A stretch of DNA of 64,000 nucleotides from Natrialba hulunbeirensis JCM 10989 (GCF_000337575.1 NZ_AOIM01000034.1:124670-188669); one strand, 5' to 3'. Counted from the first letter of the stretch, positions 55,191 to 64,000 are shown. Made by a program: numbers and translations. Notes: generated by a model from the sequence alone, not told the origin.

Positions 55191-55258
55191 CCGCACTGTG
55201 ACGTGCTGTCTCTGTTAGGCTGGTCTGTTTCGATGCTTCAACCGTCGCGAACCGGTCG

Positions 55259-56512
55259 CTACTCGAACGCCACGTCGACGACGACGTGTTCGACGCCGGC
55301 GCTGTGACTCTTGACACGGCGCTTCTCGAGGATCTCGTGCTCTCGTCCCGAAGCGGTCCCAGCCGCATCGATGCGCTCGAGTGGTCTCTCCCACAGTTGC
55401 GACTCCGGGGTCGCCTCGTGGTAGTGGATTACACCGCCGGGAACGAGCGCGTCCAGGGCGTCCGCAAGGAAGGTGTGGGCCGCTTCGTCGCGCGTCTCTG
55501 GCTGTGCCGTGTCTGCCGCTAGCTCGACGTCACTGTCGGGGTTGGGTTCGTTCTCGCTCACGCTCCCATTCCCACTTCTGCTCTCGCCCTCAGTTCCACT
55601 CCCGTAGTATCCCATCACGATCCGGTCTGCCTCCACCTCGCTCGTCAGCTCTCGACAGTCAGACATGTAGGCGTCTACCCGGTCACCCACGTCGTTCAGC
55701 ATCGCGTTCTCGAGTAGGTACCGAAACGCGGTCGGGTTGATCTCGGTCGCCGTCACTTGCGCACCGGCCCGGGCCATCGGCAACGTGAAGTAGCCGATAC
55801 CCGCGAACATATCGAAGACGCGCTCGTCCGGCTCACACACGTCGCCCATCCGGACGCGTTCGGCCTGATTCCCCGGCGAGAACATCACCTTCGTCGGATC
55901 GAGTCCGTACCGCGTCCCGTGTTCGGTGTGGACCGTCTCTGTATCGCGCTCGCCGGCGAGCAATCTCGTCTGTGGCTCGCGCATGCGGCCCGACTCGCCA
56001 TGGTTCGCGATTCCCTCGTCTGCAAGCACACTCTCCGCTTCGCCGTGTAACTCGAGTAGCGCCTCGCCCAGCTCGCGCTCTCGATCTGCAGGGAAGGCAG
56101 CCGGCAGCGTCACCAGGATCACCGAGCCGATGACTGCCCACGAGCTCGGGGTGGACTCGAGTGCGTCGTCGTTCCAGCCCTTCTCTGCAAGGAGCGTCGC
56201 CAGATCTCGGGTTCGGTACTCGGGGTCGAGTTGGCGGACGATGTCGAGGACATCGGTGTCGGCAGGCGGTGCGGTGACGGGCAGTGCCACTCGTTCGAGA
56301 TTCTCTTCCTGTACGTGCCGCGAGTCGTCGTAGACGCCTTCGGTTCGAAGCGATTCGATCGCGGTTTCGGTGCGTGGCTTTTCGACGATGACTGCGAGCG
56401 GGCCGTCTGCGCTTGCTTGCTTGAGGACGTCTGTTACGCGCTCTGTCTTGTCTGTCTCTTCCCTGCTGTCTGCGTGTTCAGCGCCGTCTCCATCGGTCGG
56501 CTCGTCCGACAT
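55259..56512 (-). CDS. Class I SAM methyltransferase family protein, Taw2/Trm5-like
   Basis: A 417-residue protein. The N-terminal half has the Trm5/TYW2 substrate-recognition region (TRLLAGERDTETVHTEHGTRY then MFSPGNQAERVRM). The Rossmann motif I is DMFAGIGYFTLPMA, followed by VTATEINPTAFRYL. The catalytic loop RIVMGYYGSG resembles Taw2 more than Trm5 methyltransferases, which suggests transfer of the 3-amino-3-carboxypropyl group of SAM to tRNA-Phe position 37 (wyosine pathway). An acidic Ser/Gly/Asn insert (about 312-345) follows it. Its ATG is three bases after the NMD3 stop. The split between Taw2 and Trm5 needs an alignment. Confidence 0.85.
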   Translation of the reverse strand: MSDEPTDGDGAEHADSREETDKTERVTDVLKQASADGPLAVIVEKPRTETAIESLRTEGVYDDSRHVQEENLERVALPVTAPPADTDVLDIVRQLDPEYRTRDLATLLAEKGWNDDALESTPSSWAVIGSVILVTLPAAFPADRERELGEALLELHGEAESVLADEGIANHGESGRMREPQTRLLAGERDTETVHTEHGTRYGLDPTKVMFSPGNQAERVRMGDVCEPDERVFDMFAGIGYFTLPMARAGAQVTATEINPTAFRYLLENAMLNDVGDRVDAYMSDCRELTSEVEADRIVMGYYGSGTEGESRSGNGSVSENEPNPDSDVELAADTAQPETRDEAAHTFLADALDALVPGGVIHYHEATPESQLWERPLERIDAAGTASGREHEILEKRRVKSHSAGVEHVVVDVAFE

Positions 56513-56515
56513 GAG

Positions 56516-57673
56516 TTACTCCTCCGCGGATGCGGATGCAGACTCGTCGGGAAGAATATGCAGCCCTGCACGACTCTTCAGGACGGGTACCGTCTCGGCG
56601 TCCGGATCGAAGTAGTCTGGCCGGGCGACGGTTTTCGCCTGGTACGTCTCGGGGTCGAGCACCTGTACGGCGTTCTCGTCTTCGACGGTGACGACGGTGG
56701 TCTCCTCGGCGTCCTCGTGTTCGCCGAGTTTACGTGCGTCGGGCGAGTTCCCCTCCTCGTAGCCCGCCTCGTAGCGTTCGCCGGTCGTCACGCGGACTCC
56801 CTTTAGATTGCCGCGGGCGCTGCGGACCAGAACCGGCCCGTCGTCGTCGGTGTCGTCCGCGAGGCCGATCACGTCGCCGGGGGTGTACGGCGGGAGGCGG
56901 ACGGCGAAGGTGACCCGGTAGACCTCGTTCCCGTCCGAGTCCTCGGTGACGAGGGTCTCGGCGTCGTTGACGGTACCGCCGAACTCCTCGACCATCTTGT
57001 TCGATATTTTCTTGCCGATCTTGTTGGTCGAGACCTTGATGTTCAGTCCGTCGTCGGTCTCGCCGACCTCGGTGACGAAGGCGTTGCGGTCGCCCGTGGC
57101 TTCCATGTCTGCGACGATGTTGTGGGCGATCTCCTTGGCCCGGTCGGTCTCCTCGCTCGTCGGCGTCCGTCCCTCCGCGCGGATCTGGACGATGCTGGCG
57201 TAGTAGTCGCCGGCGATGCGGCCACAGCGCTGGCAGGTCTGGCGGGCGATCTTGACCGGCACCGTCACCTGCTCTTCGACCGGCGTGCCGCGGACGACAC
57301 CCGTGAAGAAACAGTGCATCCGGATCGTGTTCTGGTCGACCTGCTCGGGTTCGACCTGCCAGGCGACGTCCTCGACGTCGACGTGGACCGAGAGCGCCTC
57401 GCTCACCTCCTCAATCGCAATGTCCGTGTAGTCCTGTGCGCCGACATCGACCCAGCGGTTTCCGCGGTAGACCGCGCCACAGCGGGCACAGACCCGGACA
57501 TCGATCCGATTTGGCGCGTCTACGAAGTCGAAATCCTCGAAGTAACACGAATCGCAGAGGTCGACCTCGCTGCCGGGACGCAGCGGATCGGCGGCGTCGC
57601 CCGACTCGTCGTCGGCCGATCGCTCGGGAACGGGGTCCCCGCATCGGGGACAGAACGCGCGAGACTCACTCAT
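56516..57673 (-). CDS. NMD3-family ribosome-associated protein
   Basis: A 385-residue protein with the treble-clef/zinc motifs of NMD3: FCPRCGDP near 8, CDSCYFEDFDF, VCARCGAVY and later CQRCGRIAGDYYA. The VPVKIARQTCQRCG-to-DYYASIVQIRA stretch matches the family closely. In eukaryotes NMD3 exports 60S subunits; in archaea it is thought to bind the large subunit. A C-terminal OB-like half follows. Transcribed in tandem with the tRNA-modifying gene, 3 bases apart, a translation-linked pair. Confidence 0.94.
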   Translation of the reverse strand: MSESRAFCPRCGDPVPERSADDESGDAADPLRPGSEVDLCDSCYFEDFDFVDAPNRIDVRVCARCGAVYRGNRWVDVGAQDYTDIAIEEVSEALSVHVDVEDVAWQVEPEQVDQNTIRMHCFFTGVVRGTPVEEQVTVPVKIARQTCQRCGRIAGDYYASIVQIRAEGRTPTSEETDRAKEIAHNIVADMEATGDRNAFVTEVGETDDGLNIKVSTNKIGKKISNKMVEEFGGTVNDAETLVTEDSDGNEVYRVTFAVRLPPYTPGDVIGLADDTDDDGPVLVRSARGNLKGVRVTTGERYEAGYEEGNSPDARKLGEHEDAEETTVVTVEDENAVQVLDPETYQAKTVARPDYFDPDAETVPVLKSRAGLHILPDESASASAEE

Positions 57674-57765
57674 TATCCCCGATTGGTGGCTGAAAGAGTT
57701 AAACGGCGCGCTCTGAACCCGGTTCGGAACGCGCCGATCGGGCGAGTAGCGGTGCAGCCGTTCCG

Positions 57766-59427
57766 TTACTTGCTCGGCTCAGTTCCACCGCCCGCGTCGC
57801 TTCCACTGCCGGCCTGTCGACGGGGCCACTCGAGTGCCGCTCCGGCACCGAGGACGCCAGCGCCGGCGGTGAAGCCGGGCATGCCGTCGTTGTCGTCTTC
57901 GGCTTCCGTCTGGGCCTGTACGCTGGGCTGGGTTTCGGAGTCTGTTTCGTCGGCGGTTTCGTTCGTTCCGTCGTTCTCGCCGGTGGGTCCGGTCGAGCCG
58001 TCCTCGCCGGTGTCGTTCTCGGTTCCGTTGTCGCTCTCTGAGCCGCCTGATGACCCGTCAGTCTCGGTCCCGCCCTCTTCGTTCTCCTCGTCGCCCGCTG
58101 CGTCCGTCTCCTCCTCGCTCCAGTCGTCGTTCTCGGAGCGGATCGCTACGAGCGTTCCCGAACTGGCGTACACTGTCTCGTTCGCGAGTGCAATGTGCGG
58201 AATGCCGTCCGTTCCGACCGACCGCTCGATCTCACCGGTGTCCGTATCGAAGGCGTACACGCCGTCGTAGTGCTCGGGCACGTCGTCCTCGTCCGGATCG
58301 TATCCTGCGCCGTCGAGGGTCAGTCCTGCGTAGACGACGCCGTCGCCGACGGCTATCGAGGGGACGCGGTACGTGATACCGCTTGGGTCCCAGATTTCCT
58401 CGCCGCCGTCTCGGTCGTAGCCCCTGACATTGTGCGAGTCGAGGCCGTAGAACCGCTCGTCGGTGATCGCCCCCGGATCGAACGTCGAGCGTTCGCTCGT
58501 GACCAGCCGCTCGCCGCTCTCCACGTCGTACAGCGTCGTGTATCCGAGGGGCCACATCGACGTATCGTCCGTATCCGCGCTGCCGATCGCCACGACATCG
58601 TCCGTCGCGACCGGATAACTCGTCTGGCGCGCGTTCGGCTCCATGAACCGACTGTGCTCGTCGTCACCGACGGGGTCGTCGACCCGCCAGCGCTCGGTGC
58701 CGTCCTCGAGTTCGAGCGCAACTGCGTGGCTCTCACTGACGGCGACAACGGCCCCGCCGCCGACGGCGACTGGCTGTTCGTACAGCGGTTCGTGCTCGTC
58801 AGTGTCGGCTGTGGGCGTGAACTCCCAGGTGACCTCGCGCGCGTCGATGTCGAACGCGAACAGGGTCCCGTCACCGACCGTGAACGCGTAGTCGCCCGCG
58901 ACGACGGGTGAGGCCAGCGCCTCGTCGTAGCCGAGATCGTGCTGGCAGCAAATCTCGCCGTCGGCAGCGTCGATCAGCGTCAAGCGCTCGCCGCCGACTA
59001 TGACGGTGTCGCCTCGCACCGCAGGCGTCCCGCTCGCCCCGATGTTGTGGGTGGCCCACTCGAGTGCCCCGTCGGCTGCGTCGAGGGCGTGGACCTCGCC
59101 GTCGGTGGTGAGATAGACGGTGTCGTCGACGATCGCCGTCGGGCCGGCGTGCTCGTACTCCCAGGCGACGTGTACCGGCGGTTCGGGTTCGGCTGCCGGC
59201 TCGACGACCGGGTTGTTTCCGGGGGTGCCGCCGATTGACGGCCAGCCGGCTGTATCGGTGCCAGCCGTGCCAGTACCGTCGGCTGAGTGAGTACCTGTTG
59301 CCGACTCTCCTGTCGTGTTGGTGCTGGTGTCAGCACTGACACCCGACGTGCTCGCCGTTGCGAGTGTCGCACCGACTGCTGCGAGTCCAGTCCGTTTCAG
59401 CACGCGCCGTCGATCGTATTCGACCAT
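57766..59427 (-). CDS. Tat-exported PQQ-like beta-propeller protein
   Basis: A 553-residue protein. The Tat signal is YDRRRVLKRTGL. An N-terminal Thr/Gly/Ser-rich stretch (about 30-68) precedes the propeller, whose blades repeat GDTVIVGGERLTLIDAADG and YAFTVGDGTLFAFDID. A long Glu/Asp/Gly/Ser linker (about 435-515) leads to GMPGFTAGAGVLGAGA and a basic RR, which looks like a PGF-CTERM surface-sorting tail, but 15 further residues follow and the hydrophobic part is short. Likely secreted and anchored. Function probably binding or structural; no enzyme motif was seen. Confidence 0.88.
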   Translation of the reverse strand: MVEYDRRRVLKRTGLAAVGATLATASTSGVSADTSTNTTGESATGTHSADGTGTAGTDTAGWPSIGGTPGNNPVVEPAAEPEPPVHVAWEYEHAGPTAIVDDTVYLTTDGEVHALDAADGALEWATHNIGASGTPAVRGDTVIVGGERLTLIDAADGEICCQHDLGYDEALASPVVAGDYAFTVGDGTLFAFDIDAREVTWEFTPTADTDEHEPLYEQPVAVGGGAVVAVSESHAVALELEDGTERWRVDDPVGDDEHSRFMEPNARQTSYPVATDDVVAIGSADTDDTSMWPLGYTTLYDVESGERLVTSERSTFDPGAITDERFYGLDSHNVRGYDRDGGEEIWDPSGITYRVPSIAVGDGVVYAGLTLDGAGYDPDEDDVPEHYDGVYAFDTDTGEIERSVGTDGIPHIALANETVYASSGTLVAIRSENDDWSEEETDAAGDEENEEGGTETDGSSGGSESDNGTENDTGEDGSTGPTGENDGTNETADETDSETQPSVQAQTEAEDDNDGMPGFTAGAGVLGAGAALEWPRRQAGSGSDAGGGTEPSK

Positions 59428-59764
59428 GGGCGTAACGTGTTCGGCCAGACCCCTTCGCTATCCGGACGGTAGCACGGTTTCGCAGGGGAGAACGACCACG
59501 TCGTTGTGCGGAATTCTGTTTCACACACTGAAAACTCGACACGAAACGAGGGGGTTCGATGAGGGTCGAAAAACTGTCTGACGGGCGTCAGACAACGAGT
59601 AGCCGTAAGATCGAGGTCTCTGAGTCAGGGGGTTTCCATGCGAAACGGAGGGGGTTAGATCGCAGGAATACCGGTCTGAGTTCGATCGAGGAACGGTTCG
59701 ACTCGACGCGACAGTTGACCGTGAGGTCAGGATACTTATTTCCTCTGAGCACTTACAACGGTGT
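59428..59764. other. Intergenic region between the propeller gene and htpX
   Basis: About 340 bases between divergent starts. It contains the inverted repeat at 59576-59593 and, close to htpX, the AT-rich box gatacttatttcc near 59730-59742, about 25 bases before the ATG. I see no gene in it. Confidence 0.5.
59576..59593. promoter_or_regulatory. Perfect 8-base inverted repeat, candidate operator
   Basis: GTCTGACGGGCGTCAGAC: two 8-base arms separated by GG, about 150 bases before the propeller gene and 170 before htpX. Could be an operator bound by a dimeric regulator. Confidence 0.4.
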
Positions 59765-60658
59765 ATGAACTGGCAGCCGGACTGGGGTCTTCGCGGCCGG
59801 ATGTTCGTGACGATGTTCTTGCTGTTCGCGCTGTACATCGTCTTCGCCGCCGTCCTCACGCTTTACATCGGTGGTGGACTGTGGACGATCGCGCTCGTCT
59901 TTGGTGGGTTCTCGCTCGTCCAGTATTACTTCAGCGACACGCTCACGCTTCGCAGCATGGGCGCAAAGGAGGTCTCGGCGGACGAGTACCCACAGCTTCA
60001 CTCATCAGTCGAACGGCTCTCGCAGCAGGCGGACCTGCCAAAGCCGACCGTCGCCGTGGTTGATTCGAACGTTCCGAACGCGTTCGCGACGGGACGTAAC
60101 CAGCGCAACGCTGCCGTCGCGGTGACGAGTGGCTTGATGAACACCCTCGACCGCGAGGAACTCGACGGCGTCATCGCCCACGAACTCGCCCACGTCAAGA
60201 ACCGGGATATGATGGTGATGACCATCGCGTCGTTCCTCTCGACGATCGCGTTCATGATCGTCCGCTGGGGCGCGTTCTTCGGCGGCGGACACGGCCGCGG
60301 CGGTGGCGGCGGGAAAGGCGGTGCCGGGATCCTCGTTGCGATCCTCGTCTCGCTCGTGGTCTGGATCATCAGCTACGTCCTCATTCGTGCGCTTTCGCGC
60401 TACCGCGAGTTCGCGGCCGACCGCGGCGCTGCTGCTATCACCGGCAACCCCTCGGCGCTCGCCTCTGCGCTGCTGAAGATTTCGGGCGAGGTCGACAAAG
60501 TCCCAGACAAAGACATGCGCGAGGAGGCTGAGATGAACGCCTTCTTCATCATCCCGCTGAAGTCCGGCGTCGTCGGTCGGCTGTTCAGCACCCACCCATC
60601 GACGGAACGGCGCGTCGAACAACTCCGCGACCTCGAGCAAGAACTGACCACGGCCTGA
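59765..60658 (+). CDS. htpX: Membrane zinc metalloprotease HtpX
   Basis: A 297-residue M48-type protease. Two N-terminal membrane segments (about 15-55) are followed by the zinc motif HELAHV (His139-Glu140-x-x-His143) and a later EFAADRGAA with the third ligand Glu. Two more membrane segments separate them, with a Gly/Arg-rich loop between. HtpX degrades misfolded membrane proteins and is stress-linked. The start at 59765 follows an AT-rich box at leaderless distance. Confidence 0.95.
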   Translation: MNWQPDWGLRGRMFVTMFLLFALYIVFAAVLTLYIGGGLWTIALVFGGFSLVQYYFSDTLTLRSMGAKEVSADEYPQLHSSVERLSQQADLPKPTVAVVDSNVPNAFATGRNQRNAAVAVTSGLMNTLDREELDGVIAHELAHVKNRDMMVMTIASFLSTIAFMIVRWGAFFGGGHGRGGGGGKGGAGILVAILVSLVVWIISYVLIRALSRYREFAADRGAAAITGNPSALASALLKISGEVDKVPDKDMREEAEMNAFFIIPLKSGVVGRLFSTHPSTERRVEQLRDLEQELTTA

Positions 60659-60827
60659 GTGCCTGTAGAGCCGGTCGACTGCGGGCGTGTGTCCCCGTTA
60701 TCCCTTCCATTGTCTTCGCTCCTTTCGATCCCTTCCGCCCCCTTCGGCCTCCTCTCCCCCCTTCTCTCACTCTGCACCCTCGGCCCTTCGAAGCGCTTTT
60801 GACGCGTCCGGCGAAACGTTCGCTATA

Positions 60828-61100
60828 ATGCTCGAGCGTGAGCGACTCATCGAACTGGTCGTCGCCGTCTCCTCCGTTCTCCTGATGCTCGGCGTCATGG
60901 CCAGCATCGGCACGAACTACGGTGGCGACGACGGAATTCTCACCCCTGACGGCGCACAGCTACTTGTCGGGGCGATCATCGGCTTCGTCTTCCTTCTGAC
61001 TATCATCGGCATCGCCCTGGCGTTCGTCCTGAACGACCCCGAAGACGGACTCGAAAGCGACGACGACAACGTCGAAACGGACACGCCGGACGCGGTCTGA
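60828..61100 (+). CDS. Two-segment membrane protein (DUF7472-like, 90 aa)
   Basis: A 90-residue protein, ATG at 60828, with two hydrophobic segments (about 8-26 and 45-68) joined by a GGDDGILTPDGAQL loop and ending in an acidic tail. The frame is open further upstream but becomes Ser/Pro-rich noise. I recall a haloarchaeal family of this shape (DUF7472, unchecked). Function unknown. Same direction as htpX. Confidence 0.8.
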   Translation: MLERERLIELVVAVSSVLLMLGVMASIGTNYGGDDGILTPDGAQLLVGAIIGFVFLLTIIGIALAFVLNDPEDGLESDDDNVETDTPDAV

Positions 61101-61215
61101 CTGTCACGAGCGCTCCTGTACTGTTCGCCGTCGACTCGCTGTCTCTCCCTTTCCTGTGGGCTGTTTCATCTGGCCTCGTCGGCACGTTTTTCAGTTACTG
61201 TGTTGAAATATCTGT

Positions 61216-61713
61216 ATGACCAGTTCCGACACCGCGACTGAGACGACCCCACCATCGCCACAGCCGTCCCTGCTCGGTCAACTGGCTGTCCTCGGCGTTT
61301 TCGTACTGCTCGGGACCTCTGCCCTTGTCCGCTCGGCAGGGACCGTCTCACCGGGGTCTGCGGTCGGACTCACCGCTATCCTCGCCGGCTTCGGCGTCGT
61401 CCTCCTTTGGCGACGCGCGGCGAGTGCACCGGCTCAGGAGACGCAACACGCAGCGCAGACACAGAACACAGACGTCACCGGTAGTGACGAGTCCAGCCCT
61501 GAAACAGACGCGAACGCGGATGTGGACACGGACGGAGACGCAGAAACACCGGCATCTGCGTCGAACTCGAGTGTCTGGGACGCGATTCCCGCCTGGCAGT
61601 ACGAGGGTCGCCACGTCGAATCGGGTGGTTTAGCTCGCAGCGAGCAGGAGAAAGCGCTGCAGGATATTCAACAGCAGGCGGCCGAGTTAGAAGCGGAACA
61701 CGAGGAGAAGTAG
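61216..61713 (+). CDS. Haloarchaeal membrane protein with conserved C-terminus
   Basis: A 165-residue protein: two hydrophobic segments (about 19-40 and 48-64), a Thr/Asp-rich linker and a conserved helical end, WDAIPAWQYEGRHVESGG then EQEKALQDIQQQAAEL. That C-terminal pattern suggests a soluble coiled-coil partner-binding domain. Function unknown; convergent with priL, leaving about 20 bases. Confidence 0.78.
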   Translation: MTSSDTATETTPPSPQPSLLGQLAVLGVFVLLGTSALVRSAGTVSPGSAVGLTAILAGFGVVLLWRRAASAPAQETQHAAQTQNTDVTGSDESSPETDANADVDTDGDAETPASASNSSVWDAIPAWQYEGRHVESGGLARSEQEKALQDIQQQAAELEAEHEEK

Positions 61714-61734
61714 CCCTTCCTCCCGGCTGTTTTT

Positions 61735-63066
61735 CTATTCCTGTTCGTTAGCGGGAGTGTCGCTGCTGGTGTCGGTCTCGTCACCGCTGTCGCCCTCCGA
61801 ATCTTGCGTATCGTCGCCATCATTGTCGCCACCATCATCACCATCATCATCATCACCATCATCACCATCTCCATCATCACCATCTCCATCTTCATCTCCT
61901 TCCCGCCAGTCCTCGAGTTCATCGTCGTCAGCGTCGTCGACGCGCTCCTCGTAGTAGGCCATCGGGTGGGGAATCCGCTCACAGAGATCGTCCTTGTTCA
62001 CACAATCGCCGTAGGACTGCATCGTCGCACACGAGGGCGGTGAGTACTCCGTCGGCGAGGTCTCGCCGCGGATGTGGTCCGTCTGGTAGCGCGTCATCTC
62101 CTCGCCGAACGAGGAGTTCACCCGGTAGAGGTCGACGATTTCGTCCGTGGTCATGCCGATACTCGAGAGGAAGGCCGTGATGGCAAACCGGGAGTGATGG
62201 GGCAGGTGTTCGCCCTTCTGAACCTGGTCCAGTAGCGCCTTCATACACGGCGGGAAGAGTTCGGGGACGACGGTGTCGATCTCGCGCGTGAGGTCGAGAT
62301 TGGCGAGCACCTCACGGACGTCTTCGGCGGCGTCCTCGAGTGGGTCGCCGATCGTGGTTGGGACCTCGAAGGGGAGACCGTCTTCGATTCGGTCGCGAAT
62401 GGCTTCACGCAGGAGGAGCAGGAGGTCGTCTTTCCCGACGGGGACCTCGCCGTCGGTCAGGGGCTGGTTGACGAGTCCCCACTCGTCGTCCCAGAGGTCG
62501 GCGGCGAGCGGGAGGTAGGTGCCGACGTCGATTCTGAATCGGTCGGCGTTGTCGGGATCGGTTGCTGTGGTTGTGCCGGTTGTGCCAGCCGTGGCTGTGT
62601 TGGTGCCGGTCCCGGCGCTGGCCCCGGTTCCGGTTCCGGTCCCGGTAGTCGCAGTCGCCGACACGGACTCAGCCGTGACCGCCTCCTCGAGATCGAACTC
62701 TGCGAGCAACTCCGCGAGTTCGAGTCCGGTCGACTCGACGCTCTTGAGTTCGGTGGTGTTCTCGAGGTCGGCGGTGAATCGCTCGTGGGCAGTCTCGGCC
62801 TCGGCACGGGCGTATCGGCGCACGAGGACGCGTTCGCCGACCATCGAAACGAGGACGCGCGCGACCGGGTAGGAGAGCAGTTCGGTGCGGGGGTCTCGGT
62901 GGGGCTCGCCAATTTCGCCGTCTTCGAGCGCGGTAATCACTCGTTGTCGTGCGCGCTCGACGACTGCTCGCTCCTGCTCGACGACGGTAGCCAGATCGAC
63001 CGTCTCTGTCGCCACGGTCTCGCGGGCAGCTTCGAGAAACGGGTATCGAGCGTGCAGTCGCTGCAT
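61735..63066 (-). CDS. priL: DNA primase large subunit
   Basis: About 443 residues, ATG at 63066 (MQRLHARYPFLE). The C-terminal Fe-S domain is visible: FPPCMKALL, then PPSCATMQSYGDC and LCERIPHPMAYY, providing the four Cys. A Thr/Gly tract (about 163-190) sits in the linker between the N-terminal and catalytic-supporting parts, and a Gly/Asp tail of about 50 residues closes the protein. PriL helps PriS start DNA synthesis; PriS is not in the window. The upstream frame to 63138 is excluded because it lacks coding character. Confidence 0.94.
   Translation of the reverse strand: MQRLHARYPFLEAARETVATETVDLATVVEQERAVVERARQRVITALEDGEIGEPHRDPRTELLSYPVARVLVSMVGERVLVRRYARAEAETAHERFTADLENTTELKSVESTGLELAELLAEFDLEEAVTAESVSATATTGTGTGTGASAGTGTNTATAGTTGTTTATDPDNADRFRIDVGTYLPLAADLWDDEWGLVNQPLTDGEVPVGKDDLLLLLREAIRDRIEDGLPFEVPTTIGDPLEDAAEDVREVLANLDLTREIDTVVPELFPPCMKALLDQVQKGEHLPHHSRFAITAFLSSIGMTTDEIVDLYRVNSSFGEEMTRYQTDHIRGETSPTEYSPPSCATMQSYGDCVNKDDLCERIPHPMAYYEERVDDADDDELEDWREGDEDGDGDDGDGDDGDDDDGDDGGDNDGDDTQDSEGDSGDETDTSSDTPANEQE
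61811..61900 (+). repeat. CAT/CAC trinucleotide repeat in the priL tail
   Basis: A run of atc/acc triplets encoding the Asp/Gly-rich acidic C-terminus of primase on the reverse strand. Confidence 0.85.
62561..62650 (+). repeat. Period-6 simple repeat in priL
   Basis: Imperfect hexanucleotides (ggttcc/ggtccc/ggctgt) encoding a Thr-Gly dipeptide tract of primase on the reverse strand. Confidence 0.75.
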
Positions 63067-63266
63067 CGGTAATGGGAAGCTACTCTGATGGATTAAGTCC
63101 ACTGATTGTCGCTGGCTCGCGACGGTGTCGGTAATCAATGATTACGGCACCATTCTGATCGCGCTGTCCGATCGCATCTCCCGCCCTATGCCCAGGCGTG
63201 TGTCGAAGTTGCACGGGTCGGGAGACGAGCCCTCAATTCAAGAGGATCCGACCCGTTGTCTCGCCC

Positions 63267-64000
63267 ATGCCACGGGCGACGCGGGACGGCGTGTCGATCT
63301 ACTACGAGTTCGACGAGCGACCGATGGACGAGCGACGAACCGCGACACCCGTCGTCTTCCTGCAGGATCTGGGATACGGCCGGTGGATGTGGCGCTGGCA
63401 GCGCGAGGCCGTCGCGCGCGAGTTCGGCGCGCCCGTAATTGCACCCGATCTGCGCGGCACCGGCCGTTCCGACGCCGGCCTCCCGCCGCTCGTCCCCCGT
63501 CTACCGGGTCGACTCCGAGCTCCACTGCTTCAAAACGTAGCGAGCTACTCGGTGTCTGGATTGGCGGCCGATCTGGAGGCCGTCCTCGACGACGCCGGCG
63601 TCCACAGCGCCCACCTCGTCGGCTCGGGCCTTGGCGGGATGATCGCCCAGCAGTACGCCATCGACCACGACCGCGCAGCCTCACTGATACTCTGCGGGAC
63701 GACCCACGGCGGGGCCGACGCCGATCCGATCCCCGACGAGATTCCTAACCGACTGCTCGCCTCCGGCGGCGGGAGCGAGCGCCAACGCCTCCGCGAGCAA
63801 TTACGTCCCGTCTTCACTCCTGCGTTCACCAACCGGAACCCGCATTTAATCGAGCAGCTACTCGAGTGGCGACTGGAACAGGACGCGAGTCGGCCGGCAC
63901 TCGAGGCCCAACTCGGTGCGTTCCTCGGGTTCGACAGCAGCGCGGAGCTGGATCGGATCGACGTGCCAACGCTGATCGTTCACGGGACGAACGACGAGGT
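63267..64000 (+). CDS. Alpha/beta hydrolase, N-terminal part (cut by window edge)
   Basis: ATG at 63267 (MPRATRDGVSIYYEF) opens about 244 residues that run off the right edge. The alpha/beta fold is evident: VVFLQDLGYG (oxyanion region), APDLRGTGRSD, the nucleophile elbow VGSGLGGM (Ser in G-S-G-L-G) and, near the end, LIVHGTNDEV with the triad Asp; the His would lie beyond the edge. Substrate unknown. Acidic composition fits the host. Confidence 0.92.
   Translation, partial: MPRATRDGVSIYYEFDERPMDERRTATPVVFLQDLGYGRWMWRWQREAVAREFGAPVIAPDLRGTGRSDAGLPPLVPRLPGRLRAPLLQNVASYSVSGLAADLEAVLDDAGVHSAHLVGSGLGGMIAQQYAIDHDRAASLILCGTTHGGADADPIPDEIPNRLLASGGGSERQRLREQLRPVFTPAFTNRNPHLIEQLLEWRLEQDASRPALEAQLGAFLGFDSSAELDRIDVPTLIVHGTNDE

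Noticed and set aside
61804..62043. Ile/Thr-rich forward ORF over the priL tail
   Set aside because: Produced by the CAT/CAC repeat that encodes the acidic primase tail on the other strand.

Overview
This window is a haloarchaeal chromosome segment, probably from the order Natrialbales. The proteins are acidic and the genes have GC-rich third positions. Secreted proteins carry twin-arginine signals and archaeal lipoboxes. The information-processing genes are archaeal: PolD large subunit, primase large subunit, Hef, an XPD-like helicase, NMD3 and archaeal-type glycyl-tRNA synthetase. Many short zinc-ribbon or acidic proteins typical of haloarchaea are present. The word CTCGAG is very common. 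The order-level placement is inference.

Layout. 1-617: start of a Hef helicase (left-truncated view). 618-2690: an AT-richer patch with a Tat-exported trypsin-like protease and an overlapping lipoprotein. 2872-7394: flavin reductase, MFS exporter, a PBP4-like D,D-carboxypeptidase (odd in a murein-free archaeon) and a polyprenol-kinase-like protein. 8354-11033: glyS overlapping a four-CBS protein. 11560-13379: a low-GC lipoprotein and a BsuPI-like protein. 13993-20713: a peptide ABC transporter operon (A-B-C-D-F). 21073-26740: a PPC-domain protein and the PolD large subunit, whose catalytic motif is interrupted by a 494-residue intein ending in Gln. 27021-33131: small haloarchaeal proteins, a ketopantoate reductase, a NifU-like protein, a PHP protein and a RecJ-like DHH nuclease. 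33722-43091: haem/sirohaem genes (hemD, cobA, hemC, hemL, hemB) mixed with a truncated haemoglobin, membrane proteins and an ammonium transporter fused to a PII domain. 43206-47811: large lipoprotein, asparaginase, MFS transporter and a probable 7Fe ferredoxin. 47827-52506: small zinc proteins, a PHP phosphoesterase and conserved haloarchaeal families. 52713-52808: an atypical tRNA-like gene. 53007-57673: XPD-like helicase, Taw2/Trm5-like methyltransferase and NMD3. 57766-64000: PQQ-like propeller, HtpX, two small membrane proteins, primase large subunit and the start of an alpha/beta hydrolase.

How the genes work together. The hem genes supply porphobilinogen to uroporphyrinogen III and precorrin-2, and a divergent globin sits next to hemC. 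PolD large subunit, primase large subunit, Hef, the RecJ-like nuclease and the XPD-like helicase are replication and repair factors but are scattered, not clustered. The ABC operon imports peptides or related solutes. I see no insertion sequence, integrase, CRISPR array or rRNA. The features most worth a second look are the PolD intein, the Amt-PII fusion, the tRNA-like gene, the protease/lipoprotein pair, and recurring in-frame period-6 simple-sequence tracts inside unrelated genes.
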